Shown here: positions 17,542 to 27,413 of the stretch, piece by piece
How the letters are laid out: each line of letters begins with the position of its first letter
How positions within the stretch are numbered: position 1 is the first letter of the stretch
Source of the DNA: Thiohalocapsa sp.
GTDB lineage: Bacteria > Pseudomonadota > Gammaproteobacteria > Chromatiales > Chromatiaceae
Assembly (NCBI RefSeq): GCF_022340605.1
Contig: NZ_JAJDNQ010000029.1
Coordinates: 1 to 38,880 of the forward strand
DNA length: 38,880 bases
Direction of reading: 5' to 3'
Program-made: the position numbers and the translations under genes
Notes under the pieces: model-generated
Database searches by the model: none
What the model was told of the DNA's origin: nothing
The model's input: only the letters and a program-made list of their open reading frames with translations

Positions 17542-19404
17542 TCATGCCCCCTCAGCGCCGCCGTTCGGCGCCAGCCGGTGGCGCAGACACAGCGCGATGG
17601 CGCCACCGGCGATCAGGAACAGCGTGCCGGGCGCGGGTGCCTCGGCCCACCAGGCCAGGCCGTACTGTTCCAGGCCAAAGCTGTTGTCGCTGGTGGCGTC
17701 GAAGGTATTGTCCGTATACACGACGTCGATGGCATACCGGCCCGTAGACGGCAGCACGAAAGAGAGGTGCTCGACCAGGTTGTAGAGGCTGATGGACTCG
17801 GCGACCGCGCCGGTGGCGATGTCGCGCACGATCAGGTCCAGGTTTGCCTGGGCGATATCCACGGCGATGCTGTTGATGTAGTCGTATTCACGCTCGCGAA
17901 ACCAGGTGAGCGTTGCCGTGAAGGTGCTGCCACCAAGCAGCACCTCGTCGATGTCATAGCTGTTGACGTCACCGATGCCGACCTCGCCGTAGTCCCAGCC
18001 AGTGAGGTCCACCAGGCCGCCGCCGAGTCCGGCCAGGTCTCGGGTGTCGGCAGTCAGGTATTGGTCGAAGGCTTGGTCAAGATTCAGGTCGCCGGCGCCG
18101 CTGTCCCAGTCCAGAGATTGGGTGGTCTGGATGACGCCACCGACCTCCGCCTGGCCGTTGTCCCAGCCGGGGATCTTGGTGGCGCTGTTCTGGAGCACCG
18201 CCTTGATGACCCGGGCATCGTCGGCGTGCGCGTTGGCCGCGAGCTCGGTATCGGCCTCCCGTGCGCTGTGCAGCAGGGTCGCGCCGGCCGCGGTGATGGG
18301 CGCGGCGAAACTGGTACCGGCGAGGTTGCCATTGTAGTAATCCGTGCCGGCAACGGCCGTCGAACCGGTCAGGCTCGGGTTGTTGCCGCCGGTCTGCCCG
18401 CCGTAGTAGGCGCTGGTGAGGCCGGTGCCCGGCGCGGCAATGTCCACGGCGGCGCGGACGCCGGAGACGGTGCCGTGTATCGGGTCGTAGTAATCCTGCG
18501 GGCCGCGGCTGCTGAAGCTGGCGACGGAATCGTAGACGTTGGCACCGTCGTTCTGCAGGGCGCCGACCGTGATGACGTTGTAGCCAGCGCCGGGGGAACC
18601 GACGGTATTGGTGCCCGGCCCCGAGTTGCCTGCCGACGCGACGAAGGTGGTCTGCGGGTGCAGGTTCTGGAGACCGTCGGTGATCTTCGCGATGATGCTG
18701 CTGCCGCCAGGATCGGTGCCGCCCCAACTGCTGTTGATGACGTCGGCAGTGCCGAACATGGTGTCATAGGCAGTGTTCATCGCGGCGACCGAGGTGCTGA
18801 AGCCCGTCGAATAGGCGCCCCCACTCCAATTCGTCGCGATTGCAGCGGATTGCAGGTCAGTGTCTTGGGCGATGCCCGTCTGCCAGTCCCCCTGATAGGT
18901 CCCGCCAGTGCGCCCGCCGATCATCATGCCGGCCCAGGTCGCGTGGCGGTCATACTCCGGTGTCCCCGGATTGCCGTCGGAATCGAGGGTGTCGGTACTG
19001 TTGACGAAGGTCGTCACGTGGCCGAGCGTCTCGTGGCCGTTCCAGATGTGGCCGGCCTCGATGTTGGCGGTGATTGTGTTCTGCCCGGTGATTCCGGCGT
19101 CGTAGAACCGGCTTGCGCCGATTATGCTCGCGACGTCGGCCCCGCTAAAGGTGTCCGGGACGCTGGTGACCAGATCGCTCTCCGCGCCGACGCTAGTGTC
19201 GGCATCCAGTACTTGCTGCCCGCCCGATCCTGTGGCGGACCAGCCCTCGGCGAGCTGCTCGATGGGGGCTGCGAAGGCGCCACTGCTGGTGATGCCAAGC
19301 AATGCCGCTGCGAGTGTGGGCGCGGGCAGGTGTCTGTGCGGAGCGGCGGCGCGTGCATGCGCGGGTCGGTCGCCAGGGCTATGCGGGTTGTCTGTGTCGG
19401 CCAT
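17542..19404 (-). CDS. Secreted subtilase-family protein with PEP-CTERM sorting tail
   Basis: A 620-residue S8-type protein. Signal sequence at residues about 20-46 (LAAALLGITSSGAFA). Catalytic candidates from the start at 19404: His154 (YDRHATWAGM), oxyanion Asn260 (SAGNSGPG) and Ser365 (LAGTSFAAPI). Where subtilisins carry Asp, this protein has Glu116 (NIEAGHIWNGHE), so activity is not certain. After the catalytic domain come about 180 residues of beta-rich sequence. The end, APAPGTLFLIAGGAIALCLRHR, is a PEP-CTERM signal (variant PAPG, hydrophobic helix, basic cluster), cleaved by exosortase in the family. ATG 19402-19404 has AAGGGA upstream. A sigma-54 promoter is found about 85 bases before the start. 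Confidence 0.88.
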   Translation of the reverse strand: MADTDNPHSPGDRPAHARAAAPHRHLPAPTLAAALLGITSSGAFAAPIEQLAEGWSATGSGGQQVLDADTSVGAESDLVTSVPDTFSGADVASIIGASRFYDAGITGQNTITANIEAGHIWNGHETLGHVTTFVNSTDTLDSDGNPGTPEYDRHATWAGMMIGGRTGGTYQGDWQTGIAQDTDLQSAAIATNWSGGAYSTGFSTSVAAMNTAYDTMFGTADVINSSWGGTDPGGSSIIAKITDGLQNLHPQTTFVASAGNSGPGTNTVGSPGAGYNVITVGALQNDGANVYDSVASFSSRGPQDYYDPIHGTVSGVRAAVDIAAPGTGLTSAYYGGQTGGNNPSLTGSTAVAGTDYYNGNLAGTSFAAPITAAGATLLHSAREADTELAANAHADDARVIKAVLQNSATKIPGWDNGQAEVGGVIQTTQSLDWDSGAGDLNLDQAFDQYLTADTRDLAGLGGGLVDLTGWDYGEVGIGDVNSYDIDEVLLGGSTFTATLTWFREREYDYINSIAVDIAQANLDLIVRDIATGAVAESISLYNLVEHLSFVLPSTGRYAIDVVYTDNTFDATSDNSFGLEQYGLAWWAEAPAPGTLFLIAGGAIALCLRHRLAPNGGAEGA

Positions 19405-19488
19405 GCGTATTGTCCCTTGATTTCTGCTTCGGGCAGTCAAGCCGACTTTCCACAACGGCCGCCGGCCGGCCCGATCCGTCGCTCGCAG

Positions 19489-19503
19489 GCAAGTCCGGTG
19501 CCA
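19489..19503 (-). promoter_or_regulatory. Sigma-54 (-24/-12) promoter for the PEP-CTERM protease
   Basis: On the minus strand the sequence reads TGGCAC-CGGAC-TTGC, an exact TGGCAC-N5-TTGC match with GG and GC ten bases apart. It faces the protease gene 85 bases away. Upstream (19505-19595) is an unusually AT-rich patch with A/T tracts and two inverted GTCAGC/GCTGAC copies, a plausible bend plus activator-binding region. RpoN with the NtrC-type regulator PrsR is known to control PEP-CTERM genes in some bacteria. Confidence 0.75.
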
Positions 19504-19753
19504 GACAATATAAGTCACTTTTTTTTAATAATTTTTTTATCTGTCAGCCTTCTCCGGCGGAGCCGTGCACAGACAACCGTAAAAAAAGCTGACGACCCCT
19601 CATATCGTGTTCAATGGGCGCGGCACGAAGGGCTCGGGGGAATTGGACTGCGCCGATTGGCGCCGTCCGTCTTTCTGAGGGTGGATCAACTTGGGCCCGA
19701 CGTCAGCGCATCGCAGCCTGTCGGATGCCGCGGAGACGCCGAGAACCGGTGTC

Positions 19754-19787
19754 CGGAAAAAGCAAAGGCCGGCGGGTCGCCGGCCTT
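19754..19787 (-). terminator. Rho-independent terminator ending leftward transcription
   Basis: A perfect 10-bp stem (19765-19774 pairing with 19778-19787, loop of three bases) is followed on the minus strand by TTTGCTTTTT. It would stop transcripts from the oxidoreductase/phosphodiesterase pair before the protease promoter. The rest of 19600-19955 shows no gene on either strand. Confidence 0.75.
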
Positions 19788-19955
19788 GTTGCGCCCGGGG
19801 GGAGCGCCCCGGTTGCGCGCGCCCCTGGTCGGGGCGGGTTGGTCTCACGTCGTGAGAACTGTGTTTGAACTTCAGACTAGTGCAAATTTCGTCGCTTGCA
19901 CTGATCAATGGCGAGATTCGCTTGGTTTCCGATGAACGGTAGCATTTCACTGGGG

Positions 19956-20516
19956 TCAGGGCGCGCCTCGCCCACTTTCGCGCAGGCATTGCGCCGTTGC
20001 ACGTTGGCCGCTCAGGGGAAAACGGTGAACCGACAGCGCCCAGCCGTCATGACTGGCAATCAGCACCATGCACGACGGCCCGCCGTTGGTGCGCGAGCGC
20101 CCGGCCGCGCCCGGGTTCAGCACCCAGGGCTCGGCGTCCTGATCCGCCACCAGCCGGTGGCTGTGACCGTAAACGATGGCGCGCGCCTCCGGGAAGCGCC
20201 GCCGCAACCGCTGGTGGCGGTCTCGGGCTGGCGTGCGATGGCCGTGGACCACCACCAGGCGGCCGCCGGGCAGCTCCTCGACCATCTCCAGCGGCAGTTC
20301 CACGAGCAGGTGCTGCTCCGCGGCCGGCCACTTGTGTGCCACGTCGTTGTTGCCGAGCACCGCCAGCACCCGCCCGGTGCGTGGTTGCAGTGCCGCCAGC
20401 ACCGCTGCGTTGCCAATGTCGCCGCCGTGCACTGCAAGGTCGCAGCCCGTTACCAGCTCGGCGATCCGCGGGTCGAGCTGGCCGTGGGTGTCAGCGACGA
20501 TGGCGATGCGGAGCAT
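19956..20516 (-). CDS. YfcE/MJ0936-type metallophosphodiesterase
   Basis: Calcineurin-like phosphoesterase of the small bacterial phosphodiesterase group (cytoplasmic; natural substrate generally unknown). Metal-site residues from ATG 20516: D9 and H11 (VADTHG), D33 (HGGDIGN), N57 (LGNND), H91 (VHGHRTP), H118 and H120 (YGHSHR). NPGAAGRSRTNGGPS is the usual end of the fold. Length 186 with about 25 extra residues after the conserved end. A second ATG directly upstream (20519) is as likely. The start lies 11-14 bases after the stop of the oxidoreductase gene, so the two form an operon; GGAGG for it overlaps that gene's end. Confidence 0.92.
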   Translation of the reverse strand: MLRIAIVADTHGQLDPRIAELVTGCDLAVHGGDIGNAAVLAALQPRTGRVLAVLGNNDVAHKWPAAEQHLLVELPLEMVEELPGGRLVVVHGHRTPARDRHQRLRRRFPEARAIVYGHSHRLVADQDAEPWVLNPGAAGRSRTNGGPSCMVLIASHDGWALSVHRFPLSGQRATAQCLRESGRGAP

Positions 20517-20529
20517 CATCGGGCACGGC

Positions 20530-21537
20530 TCAATCCTCCGCGCCGGGCATGGTGAGCACCAGCTTGCCCTGCATGCCGCCGGCCTCGAGCCTGCGGTGGG
20601 CGTCGGCGGCGCGCTCGAGCGGGTAGGTATCGGCCACCTCGACGCGCAAGTCGCCGGCATCGCACAGCTCGCCGCAGCGGCGCAGGATCTCGCCCTGGTG
20701 CGCCAGCCCATCGGGCAGGTTTCGCAGCTGCGGGGTAAGCATCAGTTCCAGCGAGATGCGCAGGTTGCGGGTGCGAGCCTCCTTCAGGTTGACCGTGCCC
20801 GGATCCAGGATGGTCACGAGGTCGCCGTACACCGCCACGGTCTCGATGCTGCGCACGAAGACCTCGGGGCCCACGGTGTCGAAGCAGATGTCCACGCCGC
20901 GGCCGCGGGTCCAGTCGGCGATGGCGCCGGCGACGTCCTCGTTGCGATAGTTGATGACGAATTCGGCGCCCAGCGCGCGTGCGAAGTCGCCCTTCGCTTC
21001 GCTGCTGACGGTCGTGGCGACGCGTGCACCGGCGATCCGGGCGAGTTGGATCGCCACGTGGCCCACGCCGCCGGCACCGGCGTGGATCAGCACGGTCTGG
21101 TCCGCCTGGATGTGCGCCCGGTCGTGTAGCGCCTCCCAGGCGGTGATGAGCACCAGTGGCGCAGCCGCGGCCTGCACGAAGCCGAGTGCGACGGGCTTCG
21201 GCTGCGCGATGGCCTCATCGACCACGGCATATTCCGCATAGTTGCCGTGCGGTCCACCAAGGCCGCCATGGCAGTACCAGACGGCATCTCCGGGTTTGAA
21301 GCGCGTGACCGCATCACCCACGGCCTCGACGACCCCCGCACCGTCGCAGCCGAGCACCGCGGTGAGGACCTCGGGCAGCAGCGGGCCCTTGCCGCGGATC
21401 TTGGTGTCCACCGGATTCACGCCGGCGGCGCGCAGCCGCACCAGCAGATCTGTGGGACCTCGCAGCTCCGGCACCGGCAGGTCCGTTTCCGTCAGCACCT
21501 CGGGGCCGCCGGGTTGGCGCATCAGCATGGCCTTCAT
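20530..21537 (-). CDS. NADPH:quinone oxidoreductase-like zinc-independent MDR
   Basis: Medium-chain dehydrogenase/reductase of the quinone oxidoreductase group, 335 residues. N-terminal GroES-like part (MKAMLMRQPGGPEVLTETDL, then GVNPVDTKIRGKG and LGCDGAGVVEAVG), Rossmann fold with AGAGGVGHVAIQLA, and C-terminal YPLERAADAHRRLEAGGMQGKLVL. The catalytic and structural zinc cysteines of alcohol dehydrogenases are absent. It probably reduces quinones or enones with NADPH; substrate unknown. ATG 21535-21537 has AGGAGG eight to nine bases upstream. The frame remains open upstream through the 8-bp tandem array, but that part is not coding. First gene of a pair with the phosphodiesterase. Confidence 0.93.
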   Translation of the reverse strand: MKAMLMRQPGGPEVLTETDLPVPELRGPTDLLVRLRAAGVNPVDTKIRGKGPLLPEVLTAVLGCDGAGVVEAVGDAVTRFKPGDAVWYCHGGLGGPHGNYAEYAVVDEAIAQPKPVALGFVQAAAAPLVLITAWEALHDRAHIQADQTVLIHAGAGGVGHVAIQLARIAGARVATTVSSEAKGDFARALGAEFVINYRNEDVAGAIADWTRGRGVDICFDTVGPEVFVRSIETVAVYGDLVTILDPGTVNLKEARTRNLRISLELMLTPQLRNLPDGLAHQGEILRRCGELCDAGDLRVEVADTYPLERAADAHRRLEAGGMQGKLVLTMPGAED

Positions 21538-21612
21538 CGGGTTGCCTCCTCTGTCATTACGGGTTATGCCGGGATCATGCGCCCGCCGGGGGGAGGGCTC
21601 AAGATGGGGCGT

Positions 21613-21700
21613 CGGAGTGCAGGAGTGCAGGAGTGCAGGAGTGCAGGAGTGCAGGAGTGCAGGAGTGCAGGAGTGCAGGAGTGCAGGAGTGCAGGAGTGC
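21613..21700. repeat. 8-bp tandem array, 11 units
   Basis: Ten perfect copies of AGGAGTGC (21621-21700) preceded by CGGAGTGC (21613-21620). It lies between two divergent genes, about 80 bases from the oxidoreductase start and 160 from the hydrolase start. Directly after the last unit comes a REP unit (21703-21726). Perfect identity means recent expansion. Confidence 0.97.
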
Positions 21701-21702
21701 AT

Positions 21703-21726
21703 GTGGGAGCGGCATCCCCGCTGCGA
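21703..21726 (+). repeat. REP unit, GTGGGAGCG family
   Basis: GTGGGAGCGGCATCCCCGCTG... followed by CGA: the GTGG head and imperfect palindrome of the family, here as a single unit touching the 8-bp tandem array. Confidence 0.8.
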
Positions 21727-21861
21727 TTGGGCGTGCACGCGACCTCCGCTGATACGCTCGTCCCCGGTTCCGCGCTGTGCATTGCGCTCATACGCTCGCC
21801 GGCCCATTTTCAATCACGTGGACCATCGTGCCCGCGCTTGCGGTGGGAGGGAGGACTCGAC

Positions 21862-22497
21862 ATGACTGATCTGAATCCTCGTCCGTTACTCGACGGACCG
21901 CCCGACGCCTCCCTCGTGCTGATCCTCGCCCACGGTGCCGGTCAGACGCCGGACGCCGAATTCATGGCGCACATTGCCACGAGGCTCGCCGCAGACGGCG
22001 TGCGTGTAGTGCGCCCGTGGTTTCCATACATGGCCAAGTCCGCCGCGGACGGTCGCAGGCGCCCGCCGGACCGGGAGCCGGTGCTGCTCGATGCATTGCG
22101 TGCCGTGATCGCCTCCGAGCGCGGCGCGGCCGGCCGGCTCGTAGTCGGCGGCAAATCCATGGGCGGGCGCATGGCGGCGATGCTCGCGGACGAGGTGGGC
22201 GCCGCCGGGTTGGTCTGCCTGGGCTATCCCTTCCACCCGCCGGGCAAGCCGGAGCGCACACGCCTGGAGCCCCTCGCCGCGCTGCGCACGCCGGCCCTCA
22301 TCTGCCAGGGCGAGCGCGATCCCTTCGGCAATCGCGCCGAGGTGGAGGGCTACGCGCTGGGCGGCAATCCGCGGATCATCTGGATCGCCGACGGCGAGCA
22401 CGGCTTCAAGCCACGCAAGGCGTCCGGCCGCACCCGGGTGCAGAACCTCGACGCCGCGGCGGCCGCGGTGCTGGAGTTCCTGCGCGCTCTGGCCTGA
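21862..22497 (+). CDS. Alpha/beta hydrolase, KANL3/TEX30-like bacterial type
   Basis: A 211-residue cytoplasmic hydrolase of the COG3571 type; substrate unknown. Nucleophile Ser99 in GGKSMGGR, acid D153 in GERDPFG, His180 in DGEHGFKPRK, and LILAHGAGQTPDAEF as the oxyanion region: a complete catalytic triad. ATG 21862 is preceded by GGGAGGGAGG. The frame is open far upstream through the tandem array and REP unit, which are not coding. A REP unit and the cupin gene follow on the same strand. Confidence 0.88.
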   Translation: MTDLNPRPLLDGPPDASLVLILAHGAGQTPDAEFMAHIATRLAADGVRVVRPWFPYMAKSAADGRRRPPDREPVLLDALRAVIASERGAAGRLVVGGKSMGGRMAAMLADEVGAAGLVCLGYPFHPPGKPERTRLEPLAALRTPALICQGERDPFGNRAEVEGYALGGNPRIIWIADGEHGFKPRKASGRTRVQNLDAAAAAVLEFLRALA

Positions 22498-22505
22498 TCG
22501 TCCTT

Positions 22506-22529
22506 CTGGGAGCGGCGTCCCCGCCGCGA
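22506..22529 (+). repeat. REP unit, GTGGGAGCG family
   Basis: Single unit TGGGAGCGGCGTCCCCGCCG followed by CGA, directly after the hydrolase stop; it can fold into a GC-rich hairpin and may shield or end the mRNA. Confidence 0.8.
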
Positions 22530-22581
22530 TCGCCCATTCGCTACACTCGAAGCGACGGCACCGGCTCAAACGGAGGCACAG

Positions 22582-22893
22582 ATGCAGATCGAGCACTGGC
22601 ACGAGGAGCAGGACGGCCCGCTCACCGAGCGGGCGCTGCGCGAGAAGATCGCCCGCCGCGGCTATTCCGTGAGCCGCTACGTCTACCCGCCCGGCACCTA
22701 CTTCCCGGCCCACGACCACGGCGTGGACAAGATCGACGGCGTCGTCTCCGGGTGCTTCCGGATGACCATGGGGGGGCAGGAGGTCATTTTGGAGGCCGGC
22801 GATTTGCTGGTGGTGCCCAAGCATGAGATGCACACCGCCGAGGTCGTCGGCGACGAGCCAGTCGTGAGCCTGGACGGGGTGCGGGTGCGCTGA
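22582..22893 (+). CDS. Single-domain cupin protein
   Basis: A 103-residue beta-barrel protein. Metal-ligand candidates are H44 and H46 in PAHDHGVDK (cupin motif 1) and H84 in PKHEMHTAEV (motif 2); the Glu usual in motif 1 is not in place. Gly-rich turns (MGGQEVILEAGD) match the cupin fold. Function is not evident: such proteins may be small metal enzymes or ligand binders. ATG 22582 follows GGAG with spacing of about seven bases. It is probably co-transcribed with the hydrolase, 84 bases upstream. Confidence 0.85.
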   Translation: MQIEHWHEEQDGPLTERALREKIARRGYSVSRYVYPPGTYFPAHDHGVDKIDGVVSGCFRMTMGGQEVILEAGDLLVVPKHEMHTAEVVGDEPVVSLDGVRVR

Positions 22894-23004
22894 CCAACGT
22901 TGACGCGGTGCCCGGCGCCGCGGCTTGGCCGTGGCACCGAGGGCTTTTGCGTCGTGCGTGTTGATCGAAGTCGGGATCGTTGCCGAATTCCTCACCAATT
23001 GTTC

Positions 23005-23040
23005 CGATTTCGATACCGATACCGGTTTCGATTTGGAACC
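23005..23040. repeat. Degenerate 6-bp tandem array (CGATTT/CGATAC)
   Basis: Successive hexamers CGATTT, CGATAC, CGATAC, CGGTTT, CGATTT, GGAACC. Short simple-sequence DNA in the 415-base gap before recQ (22894-23308); the only other feature there is the repeat at 23097-23185. Confidence 0.7.
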
Positions 23041-23096
23041 GAACGGTGGCACGCACTGAAAGACCGTGAAAGTATTGCTCGCAACGCCAAGAACGA

Positions 23097-23185
23097 GCGG
23101 ATCGTAGGTCGGGTTAGCGATAGCGTAACCCGACAATCAACGACCCACCGACGCCCAACGTCGGGTTACGCTGCGCTGACCCGAC
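23097..23185 (+). repeat. REP-type element, GTAGGTCGGGTTAGCG family, left of recQ
   Basis: A unit GTAGGTCGGGTTAGCGATAG... at 23104-23134 with its own inverted half (GCGTAACCCGAC), a 25-base spacer, then a second palindromic part at 23160-23185. The whole, including the leading GCGGATC and part of the spacer, recurs inverted at 25591-25672. Confidence 0.88.
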
Positions 23186-23308
23186 ACCGCATATTTTTAC
23201 AGTCTCTGGGCGGCGCTCATATCGGTTTGATGGCCGGGGCATTGCCCGTGGTGCCCGTTGCGTGAAATCCTAAAAGCGGTGCACCGAATCCTCGCCAGCA
23301 ACGCACAG

Positions 23309-25537
<2,229 letters not shown>

Positions 25538-25560
25538 CGCCGCCCGGACCGGCACCGCCG

Positions 25561-25587
25561 GAGCGCCACTGCCTTTTGTGGCGCGAC
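25561..25587 (+). repeat. REP variant GAGCGCCACTGCC...GTGGCGCGA
   Basis: GCGCCAC and GTGGCGC flank a short loop, giving a stem-loop 24 bases after the recQ stop that may act as terminator or mRNA stabiliser. The same 27-base sequence is present inverted at 37648-37677, again next to the GTAGG-type repeat. Confidence 0.8.
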
Positions 25588-25590
25588 AAC

Positions 25591-25672
25591 GCAGCGTAAC
25601 CCGACGCTGGGGCGTTGGTATGCAATTGATTGTCGGGTTACGCTGTCGCCAACCCGACCTACGATCCGCGCG
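25591..25672 (-). repeat. REP-type element, GTAGGTCGGGTTAGCG family, right of recQ
   Basis: Inverted counterpart of 23097-23185: read on the minus strand it is GCGGATCGTAGGTCGGGTTG followed by GCGACAGCGTAACCCGAC, a spacer starting AATCAA, and CGTCGGGTTACGCTGC. Only scattered substitutions separate the two copies. Confidence 0.88.
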
Positions 25673-25735
25673 ATTTCGCGCTGGTGAGCGGGACGGGGCG
25701 ATGCGCCTCCGTGATCGCGGCTGAGTTGGAAGACG

Positions 25736-25758
25736 GCCGGGGCGTGCTGCGCCCCGGC
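25736..25758. other. Strong GC hairpin between recQ and the RND adaptor gene
   Basis: GCCGGGGC and GCCCCGGC pair across a seven-base loop. It lies between two convergent genes; there is no T run on either side, so at most it is a bidirectional, Rho-assisted stop. Confidence 0.5.
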
Positions 25759-25803
25759 GAGGGCGGCGGTGACTGACTGCGGCGCCGCGCCGGCCAGCAC
25801 CAG

Positions 25804-26919
25804 TCAGGGCATGCTGTCGACTTGCTCCGGCGCCGCACCCGGTGAGGCGATGGATGGTCCGTCGTCATCGTCCACCCGCTCCACCTGCTTGCCCTCGGAG
25901 AGGCCGAGGAAGCCGCGGGTAATCACGCGCTGGCCGGGTGTGAGGCCGTCCAGGATCTCCACTTGGTCGGCGATGCGGATGCCGGTGCGTACGGGGCGGC
26001 GGGCGGCTTTGCTATGGTCGATGACCCAAACAAAGGTGCCGTCGCGGTCCTGGCGCAGCGCACGGAAGGGCACTAGCAGCCGGGGTACGGCGGCGGTGCT
26101 GAGCTCGGCGCGCACGAACTGGCCGGCGCGGGCGCCAGCCGGGATCTGGTCGAAGCGGATCTCCACCTCGGCCTGGCGGTTGGCCTCCGACAGAGTGGGG
26201 TGGATGCGTAGGACGTGGCCGGCGAAGAGCCGCCCGCCGAGGGCGTCGATGCGGATGCGCGCGGGGTCGCCCACGGCGATGTGCGGCAGCACCAGCTCCG
26301 ATACGTAGACCTCCGCCACCAGGGACGCCGGGTCGGCGAGGGTTAGAAGATGGGTGTTCTTGGCGATGAAATCGCCGGGCTCCCCCAGCCGCTCGATGAT
26401 GACGCCGGCGAATGGGGCGGCGATGCGGGTGTAGTCGAGCCGCGTCTCCAGCAGACTCAGGTCTGCCTCGGCGAGGACCAGGGCGGTGCGCGCCTGGGCC
26501 AGCTCGTCCTGGGACGCCGCGTCGCGTTGGGCGAGGTCCTCGTAGCGCTTGAGGTCGATGCGCTTTTGCGCCAGCGTGGCCCGCGCCTTGTCCAGCTCCA
26601 GCCGCAGCAGGGCGTCGTCCAGGCGCACCAGCAGCGCGCCGCGGTCCACTTGATCGCCCTCGAAGACGTCGAGCTGCTGCACGCGGCCTTCTTCGCGCGC
26701 GTGCACGCGCACCAGGCGGCGCAGGCGCAGCGTGCCGGGGCGCTCGTGCTGGGTGGAGACCGGCGCGCGCTCGGTGAGATAGGTGGTCACCAGGTGGGCG
26801 CGGGGCTTCGCCGCCGACGGCTTGCGGGTCGTCCCGCCGGCATCTTCGCTTTGCTGCTGGCAGCCGGCGAGGAGCATCGCGGCGCATGCCAGGGCCGCTA
26901 AGCGCAATCCTCGCCCCAC
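25804..26919 (-). CDS. RND efflux periplasmic adaptor (membrane fusion) lipoprotein
   Basis: HlyD/AcrA-type adaptor that bridges an RND pump and an outer-membrane channel. From GTG 26919 the N-terminus VGRGLRLAALACAAMLLAGC is a lipoprotein signal with lipobox LAGC, Cys20 being the lipidated residue. Then come the lipoyl halves (VHAREEGRVQQLDVFEGDQV and APFAGVIIERLGEPGDFI) around a coiled-coil hairpin (KARATLAQKRIDLKRYEDLA...), and the beta-barrel/MP domains. 371 residues. The frame is open to 27135, but the upstream part is a REP unit and S24-gene antisense. No RND pump is adjacent; the only permease in the window starts at 33898 on the other strand. Cargo unknown. Confidence 0.88.
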   Translation of the reverse strand: MGRGLRLAALACAAMLLAGCQQQSEDAGGTTRKPSAAKPRAHLVTTYLTERAPVSTQHERPGTLRLRRLVRVHAREEGRVQQLDVFEGDQVDRGALLVRLDDALLRLELDKARATLAQKRIDLKRYEDLAQRDAASQDELAQARTALVLAEADLSLLETRLDYTRIAAPFAGVIIERLGEPGDFIAKNTHLLTLADPASLVAEVYVSELVLPHIAVGDPARIRIDALGGRLFAGHVLRIHPTLSEANRQAEVEIRFDQIPAGARAGQFVRAELSTAAVPRLLVPFRALRQDRDGTFVWVIDHSKAARRPVRTGIRIADQVEILDGLTPGQRVITRGFLGLSEGKQVERVDDDDGPSIASPGAAPEQVDSMP

Positions 26920-26922
26920 GCC

Positions 26923-26946
26923 GTGGAAGCGGCGTCCTCGCCGCGA
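26923..26946 (+). repeat. REP unit overlapping the 5' leader of the adaptor gene
   Basis: GTGGAAGCGGCGTCCTCGCC followed by GCGA, one change from the family head. It ends four bases before the proposed GTG start of the leftward adaptor gene, so its hairpin would sit over the ribosome binding region. Confidence 0.75.
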
Positions 26947-27008
26947 CTGCCGCGACACCACATGCGACACGCGCACCGCGCGTCGCGGTGGCGCTTGGCC
27001 CGGCAGCG

Positions 27009-27413
27009 TCACGACGCGGTGATGTCGATGGCCTGGACGCCGCTCTGCGGCTGGTTCGACGGGCCGTCGGCGTACTCGTAGTGCTTGATCTTGCGGCGGA
27101 TATTGCGCTGGATGATGACGCCCAGCACCTTCCACTCGAGCCCGTTCAGTTCGATGTCCGGAAAGATCTCGTTCATCGCCACCAGCCGCTCGCGGCCCTG
27201 CTCGTCACGCAAGTACTGCCGGAACCAGCGCACGCCTTCCACCTCCACGAAGACGTACATGCCGTTGCGGCAGTACTCCGTCGGCTCGATGATGACGATG
27301 CACTTGTCCGGAAACTCGGGCTCCATGTCCGGCCCGAGCACTTGCAGCGCGAAGGGCTCGTGCAGCGCGCAGCCGCCGCCGTCCATCATGGGTTGGTTGG
27401 GATCGCTTGGCAT
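27009..27413 (-). CDS. S24 (LexA/UmuD)-fold protein without catalytic Ser/Lys
   Basis: A 134-residue protein matching the peptidase domain of S24 regulators but with no DNA-binding domain. The motif that normally reads GDSMEP is GPDMEPEF here, putting Asp29 where the catalytic Ser should be, and the beta strand that carries the Lys reads RWFRQYLRD with Arg65. The remaining fold markers are intact (EPFALQVLG, DKCIVIIEPTEYCRNGMYVF, LNGLEWKVLGVIIQRN). It should not autocleave; it may bind a partner or signal. ATG 27411-27413 has GGAGC just upstream. The adaptor gene follows 90 bases later on the same strand with a REP unit between them. The family is otherwise not recognised. Confidence 0.75.
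   Translation of the reverse strand: MPSDPNQPMMDGGGCALHEPFALQVLGPDMEPEFPDKCIVIIEPTEYCRNGMYVFVEVEGVRWFRQYLRDEQGRERLVAMNEIFPDIELNGLEWKVLGVIIQRNIRRKIKHYEYADGPSNQPQSGVQAIDITAS

Noticed and set aside
21613..21700. Possible CRISPR array
   Set aside because: Units are 8 bp and contiguous, with no spacers and no cas genes; it is a simple tandem repeat.
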